A DNA stretch of 7,474 nucleotides from the NCBI GenBank assembly GCA_049964535.1, contig JBMFXG010000137.1, positions 1 through 7,474 on the forward strand, given 5' to 3'. The notes beneath the pieces were generated by a model. The model did not search any database. It was not told the DNA's origin and was given only the letters and a program-made list of their open reading frames with translations. Within the stretch, counting starts at the first letter, position 1, and the number at the start of each line of letters is the position of its first letter. Source of the stretch: JAJYZP01 sp049964535 (GTDB lineage: Bacteria > Actinomycetota > Acidimicrobiia > Acidimicrobiales > Acidimicrobiaceae). This document shows positions 6,338 to 7,474 of this stretch, in pieces. Both the position numbers and the translations under genes were made by a program.

Positions 6338-6803
6338 TCGAGACCGCACCGAAAGGCCCAGTACAACGGGACGCAGAACGCAACCATTGTCCAATAACCA
6401 ATAGGGTCTCCGCCGGTCACGGAAGTCCATGATGAGTCCTGAGTCAGAACCGTCCAACTAGAACGATCGAGAAAGGCTCAACTTGCGACACCCTTATCCT
6501 TTGAGATCTGGGGAGGACTGTTACTAAATTTGCTCTACCTGTGAGTTCGACACCACCCGATCCGAAATGCTCCGCTTCACTCAATGGCTTTGCATTCGAT
6601 AGTCCATTCTGTCAATATTTAAGTCGACTCCACGATTCTCGAGTATGTTGAGCCTGAAATTACCCTCCTCTGCTCTCATTTTGCAACGCTCGTCAGCTCA
6701 TCTGTTCAATTCTGGGTTGTAACTGTAGCCAGTAATTTGCTTGAAATAGTGCGGGAGATTTGATGCTCTAGCCATCTAAGTAGGAATAACGCATCGATGC
6801 ACG

Positions 6804-6835
6804 TCTCTCACATGTTGAGCAAACGAGGTGAGAGA
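6804..6835. repeat. Hairpin with 8-bp perfect stem
   Basis: TCTCTCAC (6804-6811) is the exact complement of GTGAGAGA (6828-6835) around a 16-base loop, in which GTT and AAC could add a small inner stem. It sits just after the palindrome GCATCGATGC (6791-6800). No T-run follows on the plus strand. Role unknown; a transcript end or RNA structure is possible. Confidence 0.4.
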
Positions 6836-6908
6836 GAGCATCACAGTTGGTTGGTACATCGGAGCTTCCGAAGCGTCAAGCCTGCACCAGAGTCAGACCA
6901 AACCACCC

Positions 6909-6944
6909 TTGACAGGGGTATCGTCACCATGGTAGCGTGACGAT
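6909..6944 (+). promoter_or_regulatory. Promoter with palindromic operator, probably for the surface-protein gene
   Basis: A perfect -35, TTGACA (6909-6914), is followed after 18 bases by TAGCGT (6933-6938), which fits the -10 pattern TAnnnT. A perfect inverted repeat, ATCGTCAC (6920-6927) and GTGACGAT (6937-6944), brackets a nine-base centre and covers the spacer and the -10, so a dimeric repressor bound there would block transcription. The expected start is near 6945, leaving about 210 bases of leader before the ATG at 7156. No other gene lies between, so the surface-protein gene is the likely target. Confidence 0.5.
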
Positions 6945-7111
6945 GTTTCCCAGGTGGTGGGATAGCTCTCGTACTCGTTGTACTCAGAGAGATCTATGTC
7001 GTGGCACGACCTGTCTGGTGATCGTTGCAGGTCTTATCGAAGGTGACAGATGCTCCCTTGGTGGTAGTAGTACATAGTGGTGTCGGTGAAACGTAGTGGT
7101 GGTTCTCAGAG

Positions 7112-7127
7112 GTGGGAGTTCTACCAC
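7112..7127 (+). promoter_or_regulatory. Small stem-loop in the mRNA leader before the surface-protein gene
   Basis: GTGGGAG (7112-7118) pairs with CTACCAC (7121-7127) apart from one G/A mismatch, leaving a two-base TT centre. The left arm is the only purine-rich, ribosome-binding-site-like stretch upstream of the gene, so folding could hide it. Its distance from the start at 7156 is too great for normal use, and the role is speculative. Confidence 0.25.
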
Positions 7128-7155
7128 ACAGAATGAAAGCGTGGTTCTTGTGGTG

Positions 7156-7474
7156 ATGGAAGGTCGCTTGCGTCGTAGAGGGTTGAGGGCTCTTGGTTCA
7201 AAGGGAGCGGTCTTTCTAGGAGCGCTCTCACTCTTTGGAGCAGCGACGCTGTCGCTGCTCCCAGGTGTTGCCTCTGCATCATCAACCATAACTACAGAGA
7301 CACTGTACGTGACTCCAAGCGGTAATGCGACCAGTACCACGTGTTCTATGGCCGCTCCGTGCTCTTTGACCCAGGCTATTACCCTTGCAAATAACGCCTT
7401 CGGCGATAGCGTCATGGTCGGTGCTGGTACGTACGACACTGGAGCAAGTAACACCAGCATGAACCTGACAACAG
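7156..7474 (+). CDS. Secreted protein with beta-helix-like N-terminus, partial (cut by window edge)
   Basis: The frame runs open to the window end, giving 106 codons. Residues 1-41 are a long signal peptide: basic G-R-L-R-R-R (3-8), hydrophobic core about 18-35, and cleavage likely after A-S-A (39-41). The mature start has Y-V-T-P-S-G (51-56), two cysteines (63 and 69) spaced C-x5-C, then S-L-T-Q-A-I-x-L-A (70-78), G-D-S-V-M-V-G-A-G-T-Y (83-93). This succession is the usual opening of right-handed parallel beta-helix surface proteins, where the cysteine pair often forms a disulfide. The rest, including any anchor, is outside the window. ATG 7156 is chosen for the signal peptide it gives; in-frame GTGs at 7141, 7150 and 7153 are alternatives, and no clear ribosome binding site is present. 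The start is overlapped by the stop of a short upstream ORF. Confidence 0.68.
   Translation, partial: MEGRLRRRGLRALGSKGAVFLGALSLFGAATLSLLPGVASASSTITTETLYVTPSGNATSTTCSMAAPCSLTQAITLANNAFGDSVMVGAGTYDTGASNTSMNLTT

Larger units (their letters stand above)
6338..7155. other. Gene-free stretch between permease operon and surface-protein gene
   Basis: No convincing gene is seen on either strand. The longest plausible small frame is 6797-6940 plus (47 codons, basic and His/Arg-rich, with AGGA 11 bases upstream), which matches no family I know. A long minus-strand frame at 6984-7460 is the shadow of the right-hand gene and its leader. Noncoding signals are a weak promoter-like pair TTGAGA (6501-6506) and TAAATT (6525-6530), the palindrome GCATCGATGC (6791-6800), a hairpin at 6804-6835, and the promoter/operator at 6909-6944. 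No strong terminator follows the permease gene; GAGACC (6340-6345) and GGTCTC (6405-6410) could pair at long range. From about 7045 to 7155 the plus strand is rich in GTGGT, with TAGTGGTG twice (7075-7082, 7094-7101). Confidence 0.5.

Noticed and set aside
6340..6420. Partial resemblance to a c-di-GMP (GEMM) riboswitch, from GGGACGCAGAACGC near 6368
   Set aside because: The conserved GGGCAAACC segment and receptor helix are absent, and no gene follows at a suitable distance. Only a short stretch matches.
6429..6455. Hammerhead-like core words (TGATGAGTCC, then AGAACC)
   Set aside because: The closing stem and the CGAAAC segment are missing, so no three-stem fold can be drawn.
6797..6940. 47-codon plus-strand ORF, basic and His/Arg-rich
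   Set aside because: The ribosome binding site is distant, no family is recognised, and it runs through a hairpin and into the promoter/operator at 6909-6944.
6984..7460. 158-codon minus-strand ORF
   Set aside because: It is antisense to the surface-protein gene, whose signal peptide and beta-helix-like start are much more convincing.

Overview
The window looks like chromosome from a free-living bacterium of moderate GC content. A Gram-positive actinobacterial lineage fits best: two or three GTG starts, short promoter-like elements, signal peptides ending in Ala-x-Ala, and a substrate-binding protein and surface protein typical of heterotrophic actinobacteria. An acidophilic Acidimicrobiia relative (Ferrimicrobium/Acidithrix-like) is a guess from overall style only. 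No phage, IS, CRISPR, tRNA or rRNA gene was seen.

Layout. (1) Positions 1-577, minus strand: a small EamA/DMT-type membrane protein, then 94 bp holding a 6.6-copy octamer repeat, then the first 22 codons of a gene that reads like the N-terminus of an ABC transporter ATPase and runs off the left edge. (2) Positions 632-1633, plus strand, divergent from the EamA gene: a diguanylate cyclase with a GAF-like sensory N-terminus, an intact GGDEF active site and an intact RxxD product-inhibition site. (3) Positions 1634-2391: about 760 bp with no convincing gene but with several inverted repeats. (4) Positions 2392-6337, plus strand: a peptide/oligopeptide-type (Dpp/Opp) ABC import operon, with a secreted family-5 solute-binding protein, a strong hairpin, a seven-codon leader ORF, a DppB-type permease and a DppC-type permease. 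The ATPase subunits that normally complete the operon are absent. (5) Positions 6338-7155: about 820 bp without a convincing gene, ending in a good TTGACA promoter with an 8-bp palindromic operator over its -10 and a roughly 210-nt leader. (6) Positions 7156-7474: the start of a secreted protein with a beta-helix-like N-terminus, cut by the right edge.

How it fits together. The binding protein should capture short peptides or a similar solute outside the membrane and hand it to the DppB/DppC channel, with ATPases supplied from elsewhere. The hairpin between the binding-protein and permease genes is placed to make more binding protein than permease. The cyclase is a separate c-di-GMP signalling unit. 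Nothing in the window proves that it controls its neighbours. I see no complete, clearly new multi-gene system. The best leads are regulatory: the octamer array before the ATPase gene, the hairpin plus leader ORF before the permeases, the four-arm repeat at 1932-1986, and the operator-promoter at 6909-6944.
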